Below, piece by piece: positions 1 through 9,177 of a stretch of DNA of 39,991 bases (positions are counted from its first letter, which is position 1; every line of letters begins with the position of its first letter). Under the pieces are notes generated by a model. That model was given only the letters and a program-made list of their open reading frames with translations. It made no database searches and was not told the DNA's origin. Both the position numbers and the translations under genes were made by a program. This DNA comes from Allomuricauda sp. (GTDB lineage Bacteria; Bacteroidota; Bacteroidia; Flavobacteriales; Flavobacteriaceae). The stretch lies in NCBI GenBank assembly GCA_028284725.1, contig JANQRD010000145.1, forward strand, positions 1 through 39,991. The letters run 5' to 3'.

Positions 1-187
1 GAAAACAGCTTGTGATATTATTGAATGCGGCATCGGGGGTGCTGAAATCGATAGCAACATCCATTTGGTTATAGGCAATTTCAGTGGCGCCCACATCAAT
101 TTTGGCTACGATGGTATGACCTCTATCTTGAGCGATGCGCTCTATCATTTTTCCCATTTTACCATAGCCGAATAGACCGATGTTCAT
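1..187 (-). CDS. dapB: 4-hydroxy-tetrahydrodipicolinate reductase, N-terminal part
   Basis: The frame runs off the left edge, so only about the first 62 residues are visible. It starts MNIGLFGYGKMGKMIERIA, the glycine-rich NAD(P)-binding Rossmann loop (GxGxMG) of DapB, and continues with a VAIDFSTPDAA stretch that matches the DapB nucleotide-binding fold. The enzyme reduces the dipicolinate precursor in the diaminopimelate/lysine pathway and so feeds peptidoglycan synthesis. It is the fourth gene of a parA-parB-DUF5683-dapB run and begins 3 nt after the stop of the DUF5683 gene. This gene order is common in Flavobacteriaceae. Identity is fairly sure, although the catalytic half is outside the window. 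Confidence 0.88.
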   Translation of the reverse strand, partial: MNIGLFGYGKMGKMIERIAQDRGHTIVAKIDVGATEIAYNQMDVAIDFSTPDAAFNNITSCF

Positions 188-190
188 AAA

Positions 191-832
191 TTAAAATTTT
201 ACGACCAGTGCCATGCCGTAGTTCGGTTGATTGGTCACGGAATTAAGATCTAGATAAGGTTTGAAATCGATGACGAGGTTATCATCCACATTGTATTGTT
301 TCAGGTGGGAATCCACGTTCGCATCAATAATATTCAGTGCATAAAGGGCTATTGTGATCAGTAAGGCTAAATCTCGATCACGTTGCCGGGCCTCTTGGGC
401 ATCCTGTAGTGCCTCCAAAGAAATATCGGGACCTTCCCCATCTCCGTTAAGATCGAAAAATTCATCATCATTGAAACCTGCCCTGCGTCTTTTAAAGGCA
501 TCCCGTGCTCTATTATATTCCGTGTTGTTGAAGGAATAAACATAGATTCCTGTTCCGATAGCACCCCAAACGATGGGAGCTTTCCAATAGCGCTTGTTGT
601 AGATTTGCCCCAAACCTGGTAAGATGGCCGAATAAAACGCCGCCTTACTGGGTGCCAATGGGTTTATTTTTTTCTTTTCGTAGGTGACTTCCTCGATGAT
701 CAGACCCTGATCTTCCAAATTTTGGGCGAGGGAATCAATTTCTTGGGGATGGCGTTGTTCCTCATCTTCCTGGGAAAGGGAGAAGTTGAGAAAAAGCAAG
801 GAGCAGCATAGAAAAAAGAGGTTTTTACTCAC
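191..832 (-). CDS. DUF5683 domain-containing membrane protein
   Basis: This is a 213-residue protein. Residues 1-20 look like a signal peptide (hydrophobic core ending FSLSQ). An acidic linker follows, then a conserved block at about 60-105 with PSKAAFYSAILPGLGQIYNK and a hydrophobic segment, which is characteristic of DUF5683. A second hydrophobic stretch near residues 155-170 is followed by the N-I-I-D-A-N-V-D-x-H motif of the family. Its molecular function is unknown; similar proteins sit between parB and dapB in many Bacteroidota. The start overlaps the end of parB by 8 nt, so translation is probably coupled. A short DLNGDGEG segment resembles a calcium loop but is isolated, and I give it no weight. 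Confidence 0.8.
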   Translation of the reverse strand: MSKNLFFLCCSLLFLNFSLSQEDEEQRHPQEIDSLAQNLEDQGLIIEEVTYEKKKINPLAPSKAAFYSAILPGLGQIYNKRYWKAPIVWGAIGTGIYVYSFNNTEYNRARDAFKRRRAGFNDDEFFDLNGDGEGPDISLEALQDAQEARQRDRDLALLITIALYALNIIDANVDSHLKQYNVDDNLVIDFKPYLDLNSVTNQPNYGMALVVKF

Positions 833-1736
833 CTGTCAACAATTTTTTTAGCCGCTGGAACTCTTCTTTGGAGTGGAACGGAATCACAATTTTGCCTTTA
901 CCGTTTTGTGCCGTGGTAATGTCTACCTTGGCCGACAAGTGTTCCTTTATGGCATCCATGCCTTTCGAAATAAAGTTGGGAACTTCTTTGGAAGTCTTCA
1001 GTCTTTTTTCTGAATCACCTTGATTTTTGGATTCCTTGTAGTTTTTGACTAAGCTTTCCGTCTCTCGTACCGAAAGACCATCGGAAACAATTTTCTCGTA
1101 AATGTTGATCTGATCTTTCTTCTTTTCGATATTGACCAGGGCCCTACCATGACCCATACTTACAAAGCCATCCCGCATTCCTGTCTGGATGATGGGATGC
1201 AATTTCAGCAATCGCAAATAGTTGGTAATGGTGGAACGTTTTTTACCCACCCGATCGCTCAATTTTTCTTGAGTCACTTTGATTTCTTCAATCAGCCTTT
1301 GATAGGAAAGGGCGATTTCGATGGGATCCAAATCCTGCCGTTGGATGTTTTCCACCAAGGCCATTTCCAAAGATTCTTGATCATTGGCTATTCGGATATA
1401 AGCTGGAATTGTATCGAGCCCCACCAATTTTGAGGCACGGTACCTACGTTCCCCAGAAACGAGTTGGAACTTGTTGAAATCGAGTTTTCGAACGGTAATA
1501 GGCTGTATGATTCCCAATTCCTTTATGGAACTCGCCAGTTCTTGAAGGGCTTCGTCGTTGAAATTAGATCGTGGCTGAAAGGGATTCACTTCAATGGAAT
1601 CGATATCCAGTTCCACCACATTTCCGATGACCTTATCCGCATTTTTGTCCCCAACCGACTGAATATCGTTTTCGGGATCTTTCAACAACGCGGACAGGCC
1701 TCTTCCCAAAGCCTGTTTTTTGGTTGCTTTCGCCAT
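825..1736 (-). CDS. parB: Chromosome partitioning protein ParB
   Basis: The 303-residue protein has the family's standard plan. The N-terminal GRGLSALL motif (residues 11-18) is the usual ParA-contacting segment. The ParB/Sulfiredoxin CTPase domain carries the GERRYR box at 95-100 and an ENIQRQDLDPIE stretch at 129-140. A helix-turn-helix at about 155-178 would bind parS, and the C-terminal part would dimerise. ParB loads on parS and spreads to organise the origin region together with ParA. Its ATG lies directly after the parA stop with no spacer, and its end overlaps the DUF5683 gene. I found no convincing parS site inside the window. Confidence 0.96.
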   Translation of the reverse strand: MAKATKKQALGRGLSALLKDPENDIQSVGDKNADKVIGNVVELDIDSIEVNPFQPRSNFNDEALQELASSIKELGIIQPITVRKLDFNKFQLVSGERRYRASKLVGLDTIPAYIRIANDQESLEMALVENIQRQDLDPIEIALSYQRLIEEIKVTQEKLSDRVGKKRSTITNYLRLLKLHPIIQTGMRDGFVSMGHGRALVNIEKKKDQINIYEKIVSDGLSVRETESLVKNYKESKNQGDSEKRLKTSKEVPNFISKGMDAIKEHLSAKVDITTAQNGKGKIVIPFHSKEEFQRLKKLLTGE

Positions 1737-2510
1737 TTAAACTTTCTCCTTGTTTTTCTTCAATATTTCATTGGCCAAGTTGAGATAATTGGAGGCACCC
1801 TTGCTGCTGGCATCGTATTTAATGATGCTTTCTCCATAACTGGGTGCTTCACTTAGCCTAACATTTCTTTGGATTATGGTATCGAATACCATATCCGCAA
1901 AGTGTTTTTTGACCTCTTCAACAACTTGGTTGGACAAGCGTAATCTGGAATCGTACATGGTCAACAGCATGCCCTCTATATCCAAATCGTTGTTGTGTAT
2001 TTTCTGAACACTCTTTACCGTGTTCAACAGTTTTCCCAATCCTTCAAGGGCAAAATATTCACATTGAATGGGAATCATTACTGAGTCCGCTGCTGTTAGT
2101 GCATTCAAAGTTAAAAGCCCTAAAGATGGGGCACAATCAATCAAGATAAAATCATATCGGTCTCCAAGTCCCCTCAGTGCTTCCTTCAACATGTATTCCC
2201 TGTTGTCCTTGTCGACCAATTCTATCTCAATGGCCACAAGGTCAATATGCGCTGGAATCAAATCCACATTAGGGGAATCCGTTGAGACAATTACATCGTC
2301 GACACCCATGGTATGTTCGAGCAATTGATAGGTTCCGTGTTCCACGGAATCCACATCAATTCCTAGACCAGAGGTTGCATTGGCTTGGGGATCGGCATCG
2401 ATCAACAACACCTTTTTTTCCAATACACCAAGTGAGGCGGCAAGGTTTACTGTAGTTGTAGTCTTTCCAACGCCACCCTTCTGATTTGCAATAGCAATAA
2501 TCTTGCCCAT
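1737..2510 (-). CDS. parA: Chromosome partitioning ATPase ParA (Soj type)
   Basis: The 257-residue protein is a MinD/ParA P-loop ATPase. It has the deviant Walker A motif KGGVGKTT at residues 11-18, the A-prime motif LLIDADPQANAT at about 35-46, and a Walker B-type FILIDCAPSLG segment near residue 121. It lacks an N-terminal DNA-binding extension, as expected for the chromosomal Soj class. With ParB it segregates the replication origin. It is the first gene of the minus-strand parA-parB-DUF5683-dapB run. The 135-nt AT-rich gap before it (2511-2645) must hold the promoter; a TATTTTTA near 2531-2538 on the minus strand is one mismatch from the Bacteroidota -7 consensus. Confidence 0.97.
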   Translation of the reverse strand: MGKIIAIANQKGGVGKTTTTVNLAASLGVLEKKVLLIDADPQANATSGLGIDVDSVEHGTYQLLEHTMGVDDVIVSTDSPNVDLIPAHIDLVAIEIELVDKDNREYMLKEALRGLGDRYDFILIDCAPSLGLLTLNALTAADSVMIPIQCEYFALEGLGKLLNTVKSVQKIHNNDLDIEGMLLTMYDSRLRLSNQVVEEVKKHFADMVFDTIIQRNVRLSEAPSYGESIIKYDASSKGASNYLNLANEILKKNKEKV

Positions 2511-2645
2511 TTCATAGTAAGTTAGGTGCTAAAAATACGATTATTTGAGACGCTAAAAAATGTAATTTGTTAACAGTAGGTGAATAACGTTAACATTGCG
2601 CGTTAAAGAAAGTTAAAGTTATAATTATTAGATTGTTAAAGGGAT

Positions 2646-4724
2646 TTAGTCCATCAAAATCTTTAAGATTTCAATGGCGGCATCACTGATTTTTGTACCA
2701 GGTCCGAACACCGCAACAGCGCCATTGTTTAAAAGATGGTCGTAATCCTGTTTAGGGATGACCCCACCCACGATGACCATGATATCTTCCCGACCATAGT
2801 TTTTTAGTTCTTCGACCACTTCTGGTACCAAAGTTTTGTGCCCACCAGCTAGGGACGACACACCCAGCACATGGACATCGTTCTCTATGGCTTGTTTGGC
2901 TACTTCGGAAGGGGTTTGGAAGAGTGGGCCGATGTCTACATCGAAGCCCAGATCGGCATATCCAGTAGCTACCACCTTTGCACCACGATCATGGCCATCC
3001 TGTCCCATTTTGGCTATCATGATCCGTGGTCTTCGACCTTCCTCCAAAGCAAAGTCGTCTGCCATTTTTTTGGCCTGCTCAAAGCTCTCGTCGTTTTTGA
3101 TTTCTTTGGAATACACTCCTGTAAAAGATTGAATTTTAGCTCGATATCGCCCAAAGGCGCTTTCCATGGCATCACTTATCTCGCCCAAAGTAGCCCTTGC
3201 CTTAGCAGCTGTTACCGCTAAAGCTAATAAATTTTCACGCTCCCCATCATTTTCAATGGCCTTTGAGGCTGCCTGCTCAATTTGATTCAGTGCCTGTTGA
3301 ACCGCCGTCTCGTTTCTGGTCGATTTGATATCTGTCAAACGTTGCACCTGCTGTTCCCGAACCTTGGCATTGTCGACTTCCAAGATTTGCAGTTCGTCCT
3401 CATCTTCCAAGCGATATTTGTTCACCCCTACGATTGTATCCTGACCGCTATCGATTCTGGCCTGTTTTTTGGCCGCGGCTTCCTCGATGCGCATCTTGGG
3501 AATTCCAGCTTCAATCGCCTTGGTCATACCCCCTAGTTTTTCCACTTCTTGAATGAGTTCCCAAGCTTCTTTTGCAATTGAAGAAGTCAAGGATTCTACA
3601 AGATGGCTGCCTGCCCACGGATCTACTGTTTTGGTGATATGGGTTTCTTTTTGGAGGTAAATCTGTGTGTTCCGTGCAATACGTGCCGAAAAGTCCGTTG
3701 GGAGCGCGATGGCCTCATCCAATGCGTTGGTATGAAGACTTTGGGTTCCCCCAAAAGCGGCTGCCATGGCTTCAATAGTGGTACGGGCAACATTGTTGAA
3801 AGGATCCTGTTCCGTTAAACTCCAACCACTCGTTTGGCTGTGAGTGCGTAGCATCAGGGATTTTTCATTTTTTGGCTCGAATTGTTTCACCAGCTTGGCC
3901 CAGAGCATTCTGCCCGCCCGCATTTTGGCAATTTCGGTAAAATGGTTCATCCCAATTCCCCAGAAAAAAGAGAGGCGTGGAGCGAAATCATCGATTTGCA
4001 AACCTGCCTTAAGCCCAGTTCGGATGTATTCGATACCGTCAGCAAGGGTATAGGCCAGTTCCATTGCCGCTGGAGCACCGGCCTCATGCATATGGTACCC
4101 GGAAATACTAATGCTGTTGAACCTTGGCATGTGTTTGCTGGTGAATTCGAAAATATCGGCCACCAATTGCATTGATGGGGCAGGAGGGTAAATGTAGGTG
4201 TTTCGCACCATGAATTCCTTCAGGATATCGTTTTGAATGGTTCCTGAAAGCTTTTCCATCGGTACTCCCTGCTCTTCCGCAGCAACAATATAAAAGGCCA
4301 TAACCGGGATTACTGCACCGTTCATGGTCATGGAAACCGACATTTGATCTAATGGAATGCCATCAAACAAAATTTTCATGTCCTCCACAGAATCAATGGC
4401 TACTCCGGCTTTGCCGACGTCACCGACCACACGTTCGTTATCGCTGTCATAGCCGCGGTGCGTGGGAAGATCGAAGGCCACGGAAAGTCCTTTTTGACCA
4501 GCTTCCAGATTTCGGCGGTAAAAAGCGTTGCTCTCTTCTGCAGTGGAGAATCCCGCATATTGACGTATGGTCCAGGGTCTTCGAACGTACATGGTGGAAT
4601 AGGGTCCTCGTAGGAAAGGAACAATACCCGCTGCGAAATTGGTATGTTCCTTAGAAGAGGTCTCGACTTCATTGGCCTCATTCTTTAAAAGCTCGATATG
4701 ATTCAGGTCTTTTCTACTCATCAT
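2646..4724 (-). CDS. mutB: Methylmalonyl-CoA mutase large (alpha) subunit
   Basis: This 692-residue adenosylcobalamin-dependent mutase interconverts methylmalonyl-CoA and succinyl-CoA. The N-terminal TIM-barrel part includes the substrate-domain segment [12 protein letters not shown] at about 84-95. The C-terminal cobalamin-binding domain begins near residue 565 and has D576-G-H578-D-R-G581, the DxHxxG motif whose His ligates cobalt, followed by conserved GVSSLAGGH and VVGG(V)I loops. It is therefore the catalytic subunit. It overlaps mutA by 11 nt. The start has two adjacent ATG codons; I kept the first. Neither the MeaB/ArgK chaperone nor methylmalonyl-CoA epimerase is encoded in the window. 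Confidence 0.96.
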   Translation of the reverse strand: MMSRKDLNHIELLKNEANEVETSSKEHTNFAAGIVPFLRGPYSTMYVRRPWTIRQYAGFSTAEESNAFYRRNLEAGQKGLSVAFDLPTHRGYDSDNERVVGDVGKAGVAIDSVEDMKILFDGIPLDQMSVSMTMNGAVIPVMAFYIVAAEEQGVPMEKLSGTIQNDILKEFMVRNTYIYPPAPSMQLVADIFEFTSKHMPRFNSISISGYHMHEAGAPAAMELAYTLADGIEYIRTGLKAGLQIDDFAPRLSFFWGIGMNHFTEIAKMRAGRMLWAKLVKQFEPKNEKSLMLRTHSQTSGWSLTEQDPFNNVARTTIEAMAAAFGGTQSLHTNALDEAIALPTDFSARIARNTQIYLQKETHITKTVDPWAGSHLVESLTSSIAKEAWELIQEVEKLGGMTKAIEAGIPKMRIEEAAAKKQARIDSGQDTIVGVNKYRLEDEDELQILEVDNAKVREQQVQRLTDIKSTRNETAVQQALNQIEQAASKAIENDGERENLLALAVTAAKARATLGEISDAMESAFGRYRAKIQSFTGVYSKEIKNDESFEQAKKMADDFALEEGRRPRIMIAKMGQDGHDRGAKVVATGYADLGFDVDIGPLFQTPSEVAKQAIENDVHVLGVSSLAGGHKTLVPEVVEELKNYGREDIMVIVGGVIPKQDYDHLLNNGAVAVFGPGTKISDAAIEILKILMD

Positions 4725-6108
4725 CCAATCTTTTTTGTTCCAAAGTTTCAGCCAACCTTTTGGGAATTATTGGTTCCACCAGTGTCTTTCTTGGTTTGGT
4801 TTTGACAAAGGGAAAGAGTTCGAGTTCTCCCTTCATACGATCTTCAGGATTCTTGTAGGTATTTGTGCCGAGTAAAACTAGTTCGTTAGCATCAAAAAGC
4901 TGTTGTTGCTTGGCGGCACTCTCCTTAATTTTTCGTTGCAGGGTGCCCTTTTTTAATTCATTTAAAAATCCCCCGGAATTCTCAATTTGTTTGAAAAGCT
5001 CCAACGCTTTCTCCGCCAGTTGTTGGGTAAGGGAAGCAATATAATACGAACCTTCCGCGGCATGGGAGGTCTGACCAAAATAGCTTTCTTCTTTCAACAA
5101 TAAAAGTTGGTTTCTGGCAATGCGATCACCAAACTCATTTTCTTTGTGATAGATGGCATCATAAGGGGTATTGCAAACCGTGTTCGCGCCACCCAATATA
5201 GCAGACATGCTTTCTGAGGTGGTTCGAAGCATGTTTACGTTGTAATCGTACAACGTCTTGTTTCTTGTCGATGGAAAGGCCACAATATGGCAATCATTCT
5301 GAATCCCATAAGTAGTGGCAAAACTTTTCCAAAGCCACCTAAGTGCCCTGAGTTTTGCTATTTCGAAGAAATAGTTGCCACCAACCGATACTTTAAAGGT
5401 GATGGGAAAGTTTTTCAGGGGAACATCCGAAGAAGTTGCAAAAAGGTTTAGATACTCATTGGCCTGTGCCAATGCGTAAGCCAGTTGTTGTATCGAACTG
5501 GCACCCGCATTTTGATAAAGGGAAACATCGACACTGGGAACAGCGATTCTGTCATCGCTTTCTACCATCCCAAAAACCAGTTTTAGGAGTTCCTGATCTT
5601 TTTCCAGTGAGTGATACCAATTTCCCGTTCGTGCCAAATGACCAAAGGGGTCTATATTGAGGTAGGCCTTCGCCTGGTCTTTCCGCAAAATGTCCAGCAG
5701 CCTTTGAATCGGTGCGATTTCCAAAAACTCAAAATCGAAATACAGCAAGACCTTTGTTTGATCGATCCCCGAAAGCAATTTTCCAAAGTCTGTTTCTTGA
5801 TCTGGGATGGTAAAGATCAAGCTTTCGGCCCCTCTGTCCAGGCTGTCCAAGGCTTTGGTATTCGCTTTTTCGACATTGCCTGCATAAATGGACTGCGCGA
5901 TGTTCCACGAGTGGTCTTGTGCGAGGTGAAATGTTTTTTGGTCTTCGAGATCTTCGGAATGGTAAAAGGGTTTCACTTTGATGCCCTCCAAAGATTCCCA
6001 AACCAAAGTGTCATTGTAATCAGCACCCTTAAGATCGACCTGTATTTTTTGTTTCCATTGTTTGGCGGAAACCTCGGGAAATTCTTCAAACAATCCTTGT
6101 TTACTCAT
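4714..6108 (-). CDS. mutA: Methylmalonyl-CoA mutase small (beta) subunit
   Basis: The 464-residue protein resembles the barrel of mutB but is clearly divergent and ends without the DxHxxG cobalamin motif. That fits the non-catalytic beta subunit of the heterodimeric bacterial mutase, which in some Bacteroidota is this short because most of the B12-like domain is gone. Recognisable mutase segments include [20 protein letters not shown]-like sequence near residue 230 (here [18 protein letters not shown]) and [14 protein letters not shown] near 300. It lies between the FtsB-like gene (8-nt overlap) and mutB (11-nt overlap), so the three are likely one transcript with coupled translation. Confidence 0.92.
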   Translation of the reverse strand: MSKQGLFEEFPEVSAKQWKQKIQVDLKGADYNDTLVWESLEGIKVKPFYHSEDLEDQKTFHLAQDHSWNIAQSIYAGNVEKANTKALDSLDRGAESLIFTIPDQETDFGKLLSGIDQTKVLLYFDFEFLEIAPIQRLLDILRKDQAKAYLNIDPFGHLARTGNWYHSLEKDQELLKLVFGMVESDDRIAVPSVDVSLYQNAGASSIQQLAYALAQANEYLNLFATSSDVPLKNFPITFKVSVGGNYFFEIAKLRALRWLWKSFATTYGIQNDCHIVAFPSTRNKTLYDYNVNMLRTTSESMSAILGGANTVCNTPYDAIYHKENEFGDRIARNQLLLLKEESYFGQTSHAAEGSYYIASLTQQLAEKALELFKQIENSGGFLNELKKGTLQRKIKESAAKQQQLFDANELVLLGTNTYKNPEDRMKGELELFPFVKTKPRKTLVEPIIPKRLAETLEQKRLDDE

Positions 6109-6433
6109 TCTTTTTGGTCTTTAGACTGTCCTCATACTCAATCAGGAAAATCTCCTCGTTTTCTTTTTTCATATAATATTTCTCTCGCGCAAATCTTTCA
6201 AGCTCTTTTTTGTCCGATAGCTTTTCCAGAATTAACTTATCCCTGTCGATTTCACCTTCAAGAAACTCCTTTTGCTTTTCCAGTTTTTTGATTTCCTTCC
6301 TCAGCTCCAGATGGATCAATAGCGAATTGGTATCAAAAAAAGCCATCCAAATCACAAAAATGGTAAGTACCAGCACATACATATTGGTCATTACTTTGAA
6401 CCATTTTCTGTTCTTCAATTCCTTGAATCCCAT
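6101..6433 (-). CDS. FtsB/DivIC-family septum formation initiator
   Basis: This 110-residue protein has one transmembrane helix at about residues 16-32, a heptad-rich coiled coil from about 40 to 85, and the conserved FtsB/DivIC tail with LERFAREKYYMKKENEEIFL. The layout matches FtsB/DivIC, a bitopic division protein that bridges FtsL and FtsQ at the septum. Its position between udk and the mutase genes is a common Flavobacteriaceae arrangement and probably reflects co-transcription more than shared function. It begins 3 nt after the udk stop and overlaps mutA by 8 nt. Confidence 0.9.
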   Translation of the reverse strand: MGFKELKNRKWFKVMTNMYVLVLTIFVIWMAFFDTNSLLIHLELRKEIKKLEKQKEFLEGEIDRDKLILEKLSDKKELERFAREKYYMKKENEEIFLIEYEDSLKTKKNE

Positions 6434-6436
6434 GTA

Positions 6437-7045
6437 CTATCCCAGTTTGTCATTTATAATGCTACGCACCATATCCACGGCTACCGTATTGTAATGGTTG
6501 TTCGGAATAATGATATCCGCAAACTCCTTTGACGGTTCTATGAACTGTTCATGCATGGGCTTCACAGCATTTTTATATCGGGTGAGCACCTTTTCCAAAT
6601 CGTGTCCCCGCTCTCGGATATCCCTTTGCAATCGGCGCATAAGGCGTTCATCTGAATCGGCATGCACATAGATTTTTATGTCGAACATTTCACGCAATTG
6701 GGGGTTGCTCAATACCAAAATGCCCTCAACGATCATAACCTTTCGAGGGGGTGTTAACACGGTTTCCTCCAATCGGGTTTCCTCAACGAAGGAATAGATG
6801 GGTTTTTCAATGGATTCCCCTTTTCGCAATTGTTTTAGATGCGAGATCAACAATTCAAAATCTATGGAGTTGGGATGGTCAAAGTTTACTTTTCCGCGCT
6901 CTTCCTTTGTCAAATGCGAAAGGTCGTTGTAGTAAGAGTCCTGAGAAATGACCCCAACCTCATTCTCTGGGAGTTCGTCCACAATTTGATTTACCACAGT
7001 CGTTTTTCCACAACCTGTGCCCCCAGCAATTCCAATAATCAGCAT
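6437..7045 (-). CDS. udk: Uridine kinase
   Basis: The 202-residue P-loop kinase phosphorylates uridine and cytidine in pyrimidine salvage. The Walker A motif GGTGCGKT is at residues 8-15, followed by QDSYYNDLSHL and the NFDHPNSIDFELL substrate segment, then VEGILVL and a lid region rich in Arg (RLMRRLQRDIRERG). I chose the ATG at 7045 because it gives MLIIGIAGGTGCGKT, the usual family N-terminus. A longer in-frame reading to 7111 would add 22 residues and cross a TACTTTTG promoter-like box at 7063-7070. It heads the udk, ftsB-like, mutA, mutB operon and is divergent from the acyl-CoA carboxylase operon. Confidence 0.94.
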   Translation of the reverse strand: MLIIGIAGGTGCGKTTVVNQIVDELPENEVGVISQDSYYNDLSHLTKEERGKVNFDHPNSIDFELLISHLKQLRKGESIEKPIYSFVEETRLEETVLTPPRKVMIVEGILVLSNPQLREMFDIKIYVHADSDERLMRRLQRDIRERGHDLEKVLTRYKNAVKPMHEQFIEPSKEFADIIIPNNHYNTVAVDMVRSIINDKLG

Positions 7046-7062
7046 GATGATGATTTTGATTT

Positions 7063-7070
7063 CAAAAGTA
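7063..7070 (-). promoter_or_regulatory. Candidate -7 promoter element for udk operon
   Basis: On the minus strand this reads TACTTTTG, an exact fit to the Bacteroidota -7 consensus TAnnTTTG, and would place the transcript start about 10 nt before the udk ATG at 7045. I see no good -33 TTTG at the right distance, so support is partial. Confidence 0.4.
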
Positions 7071-7174
7071 AGCATTTGAATAAGATTTCCTTTCCATGAT
7101 TGCCTTTGCATAGTTAGTACAGCGTTTGTTAAAATAGAATGATAATCATCATAATTTAGCTAAGTAAATCGGTA

Positions 7175-7182
7175 TAGCTTTG
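7175..7182 (+). promoter_or_regulatory. Candidate -7 promoter element for the acyl-CoA carboxylase operon
   Basis: TAGCTTTG matches TAnnTTTG exactly. A TTTA at 7155-7158 is at about the right distance for a degenerate -33 element. A start near 7189 would leave an untranslated leader of about 50 nt, which contains the hairpin at 7191-7206. Confidence 0.45.
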
Positions 7183-7190
7183 TGTGGGAT

Positions 7191-7206
7191 TAAGGCATTA
7201 GCCTTA
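7191..7206 (+). other. Small leader hairpin with a competing third arm
   Basis: TAAGGC (7191-7196) pairs perfectly with GCCTTA (7201-7206) over a 4-nt loop. A later CTAAGGGC at 7223-7230 can pair with the same CCTTA, so two exclusive structures are possible ahead of the ATG at 7239. No poly-T follows, so it is not a terminator. Function is unknown. Confidence 0.35.
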
Positions 7207-7238
7207 TCTTTAGCTGAATAACCTAAGGGCACTATTTT

Positions 7239-7724
7239 ATGGAAAAATCGTATCGGGTAAAGGTCGACGAAAGCTTTGATTTCCAATTGTCGGAAAAAGA
7301 CATTTCGTCATTGGATGTTTATCTAACCAGCGACCTTTCATTTCATGTTCTACAAAGCGACCACTCCCATCACGTTCAAATTATTAAGGCCGATTTCAAC
7401 GACCGGAAATATCTGGTCAAGGTAAATGGCAATGAATACGAATCTACCATACATACTCCTTTGGATGAGCTCATCGACAAAATGGGATTTGCCGTCAATG
7501 GCTCCAAAAATGTGGATTCCATTGAAGCACCAATGCCAGGATTGATTCTGGATATTATGGTCGAGGAAGGACATGAAGTAAAGGAAGATGACCAGTTGCT
7601 GATTCTGGAAGCCATGAAAATGGAAAACATCATCACCTCACCTAGAAATGGCACGATCAAAAAAGTGACCGTAAAACAAGGTGATGCCGTGGATAAAAAA
7701 CAATTGTTGATTCAATTTCAATAG
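7239..7724 (+). CDS. Biotin carboxyl carrier subunit of acyl-CoA carboxylase
   Basis: The 161-residue protein carries a C-terminal biotinyl domain (about 95-160). It opens with APMPG and has the biotinylation motif EAMKM at 124-128, so Lys127 is the expected attachment site. The N-terminal 90 residues are not a full AccB dimerisation domain; they resemble the short carrier subunits paired with propionyl/acetyl-CoA carboxylases in Bacteroidota. It is first in a three-gene operon with the biotin carboxylase (6-nt gap) and the carboxyltransferase. The carrier shuttles carboxybiotin between those two active sites. Confidence 0.92.
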   Translation: MEKSYRVKVDESFDFQLSEKDISSLDVYLTSDLSFHVLQSDHSHHVQIIKADFNDRKYLVKVNGNEYESTIHTPLDELIDKMGFAVNGSKNVDSIEAPMPGLILDIMVEEGHEVKEDDQLLILEAMKMENIITSPRNGTIKKVTVKQGDAVDKKQLLIQFQ

Positions 7725-7730
7725 ATTTAG

Positions 7731-9173
7731 ATGAAAAAAATTTTGGTGGCCAACCGAGGTGAGATTGCCATTCGGGTAATGCAAACCGCAAAAAAAATGG
7801 GGATACGAACCGTTGCTGTATTCTCGGAGGTAGATCGAAATGCACCTCATGTTCGTTTTGCGGATGAGGCGGTCTGTATTGGTGAGGCACCCTCGAACAA
7901 ATCGTATCTCGTCGGGGATAAAATTATCCAGGAAGCGCTACGACTTAGGGTTGATGGCATACACCCCGGCTATGGATTTCTAAGCGAGAATGCTGATTTT
8001 GCCGAAACTGTTGAGAAAAACGGTCTAACTTTTATTGGGCCAAAATCCAAGGCCATTCGGATAATGGGAAGTAAGCTTGCCGCAAAAGAAGCCGTAAAAG
8101 CATACGATATTCCTATGGTACCCGGGGTAGATGAGGCCATAACCGATGTAAATGAAGCCAAGACCATCGCTGATAAAATTGGCTACCCAATCCTTATCAA
8201 AGCTTCGGCCGGAGGCGGGGGCAAAGGGATGCGGATCGTGGAGAAGAAAAAGGATTTTGAATCACAGATGAAACGGGCCATTAGCGAAGCTACCTCTGCT
8301 TTTGGAGATGGTTCGGTGTTCATTGAAAAATATGTCACCTCACCCAGGCATATCGAAATTCAAGTGATGGCCGATACCCATGGTAACGTATTGCACTTTT
8401 TTGAACGGGAATGCAGTATTCAACGACGACATCAGAAAGTGGTAGAGGAGGCGCCTTCCTCAATTTTAACACCCGAACTCCGCGAAGCGATGGGAATAGC
8501 GGCCACCAAAGTAGCTAAATCGTGCGATTACATCGGGGCAGGTACAGTAGAGTTCTTAATGGATGCCGACCTGAATTTCTATTTCCTAGAAATGAACACA
8601 CGTTTGCAAGTGGAGCATCCGGTCACCGAAATGATTTCTGGGGTCGATTTGGTCGAACTTCAGATAAATGTTGCCCGAGGCGAAGCGTTGCCATTTAAGC
8701 AAGAGGACTTGAGCATAAAAGGTCATGCAATGGAACTAAGGGTATACGCCGAAGATCCATTGAATGATTTTCTGCCCAGTGTTGGAAATTTGGAGACCTA
8801 CCAGTTACCGGAGGGAGAAGGTGTCCGGGTCGATAATGGGTTCGAGGAAGGGATGGATATTCCCATTTATTACGATCCCATGCTTTCAAAACTGATTACG
8901 TACGGTAAAACTAGGGAAGAATCCATAGAGCTGATGCTGAAGGCCATTCAGAACTACAAAGTGAAAGGCGTGCAGACCACTTTGCCCTTTGGTGCCTTTG
9001 TAATGGAACACGAAGCCTTCAGGTCTGGAAACTTTGACACCCATTTCGTAAAAGACTATTATTCCCCGGAAGCAATCCATCAAAAACACACCCAAGAAGC
9101 TGAAATAGCCGCCCTGATAGCGTTGCGCCAATATCTCAAAGACCAAAAAACACTACAACTACCACTAAACTGA
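7731..9173 (+). CDS. Biotin carboxylase subunit of acyl-CoA (propionyl-CoA) carboxylase
   Basis: This 480-residue ATP-grasp enzyme carboxylates the biotin of the carrier subunit, using bicarbonate and ATP. The start [17 protein letters not shown] is diagnostic. The glycine-rich ATP-binding loop GGGGKGM is at 161-167, and the metal and bicarbonate-binding stretch [16 protein letters not shown] lies near residues 285-300. The biotin-carboxylase C-terminal domain follows to about 450. It lacks a fused biotinyl domain, which agrees with the separate carrier gene just upstream. Whether the complex prefers acetyl- or propionyl-CoA cannot be read from this subunit. Confidence 0.94.
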   Translation: MKKILVANRGEIAIRVMQTAKKMGIRTVAVFSEVDRNAPHVRFADEAVCIGEAPSNKSYLVGDKIIQEALRLRVDGIHPGYGFLSENADFAETVEKNGLTFIGPKSKAIRIMGSKLAAKEAVKAYDIPMVPGVDEAITDVNEAKTIADKIGYPILIKASAGGGGKGMRIVEKKKDFESQMKRAISEATSAFGDGSVFIEKYVTSPRHIEIQVMADTHGNVLHFFERECSIQRRHQKVVEEAPSSILTPELREAMGIAATKVAKSCDYIGAGTVEFLMDADLNFYFLEMNTRLQVEHPVTEMISGVDLVELQINVARGEALPFKQEDLSIKGHAMELRVYAEDPLNDFLPSVGNLETYQLPEGEGVRVDNGFEEGMDIPIYYDPMLSKLITYGKTREESIELMLKAIQNYKVKGVQTTLPFGAFVMEHEAFRSGNFDTHFVKDYYSPEAIHQKHTQEAEIAALIALRQYLKDQKTLQLPLN

Positions 9174-9177
9174 TACT

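Noticed and set aside
2333-2349. Inverted repeat TTCCGTG-TTC-CACGGAA inside parA, considered as a parS site
   Set aside because: It holds only part of the usual TGTTTCACGTGAAACA-like core, has an odd-length centre and falls in well-conserved coding sequence, so chance is more likely.
5611-6291. Plus-strand open frame of 226 codons over mutA and the FtsB-like gene
   Set aside because: It spans two clear minus-strand genes and has no family resemblance.
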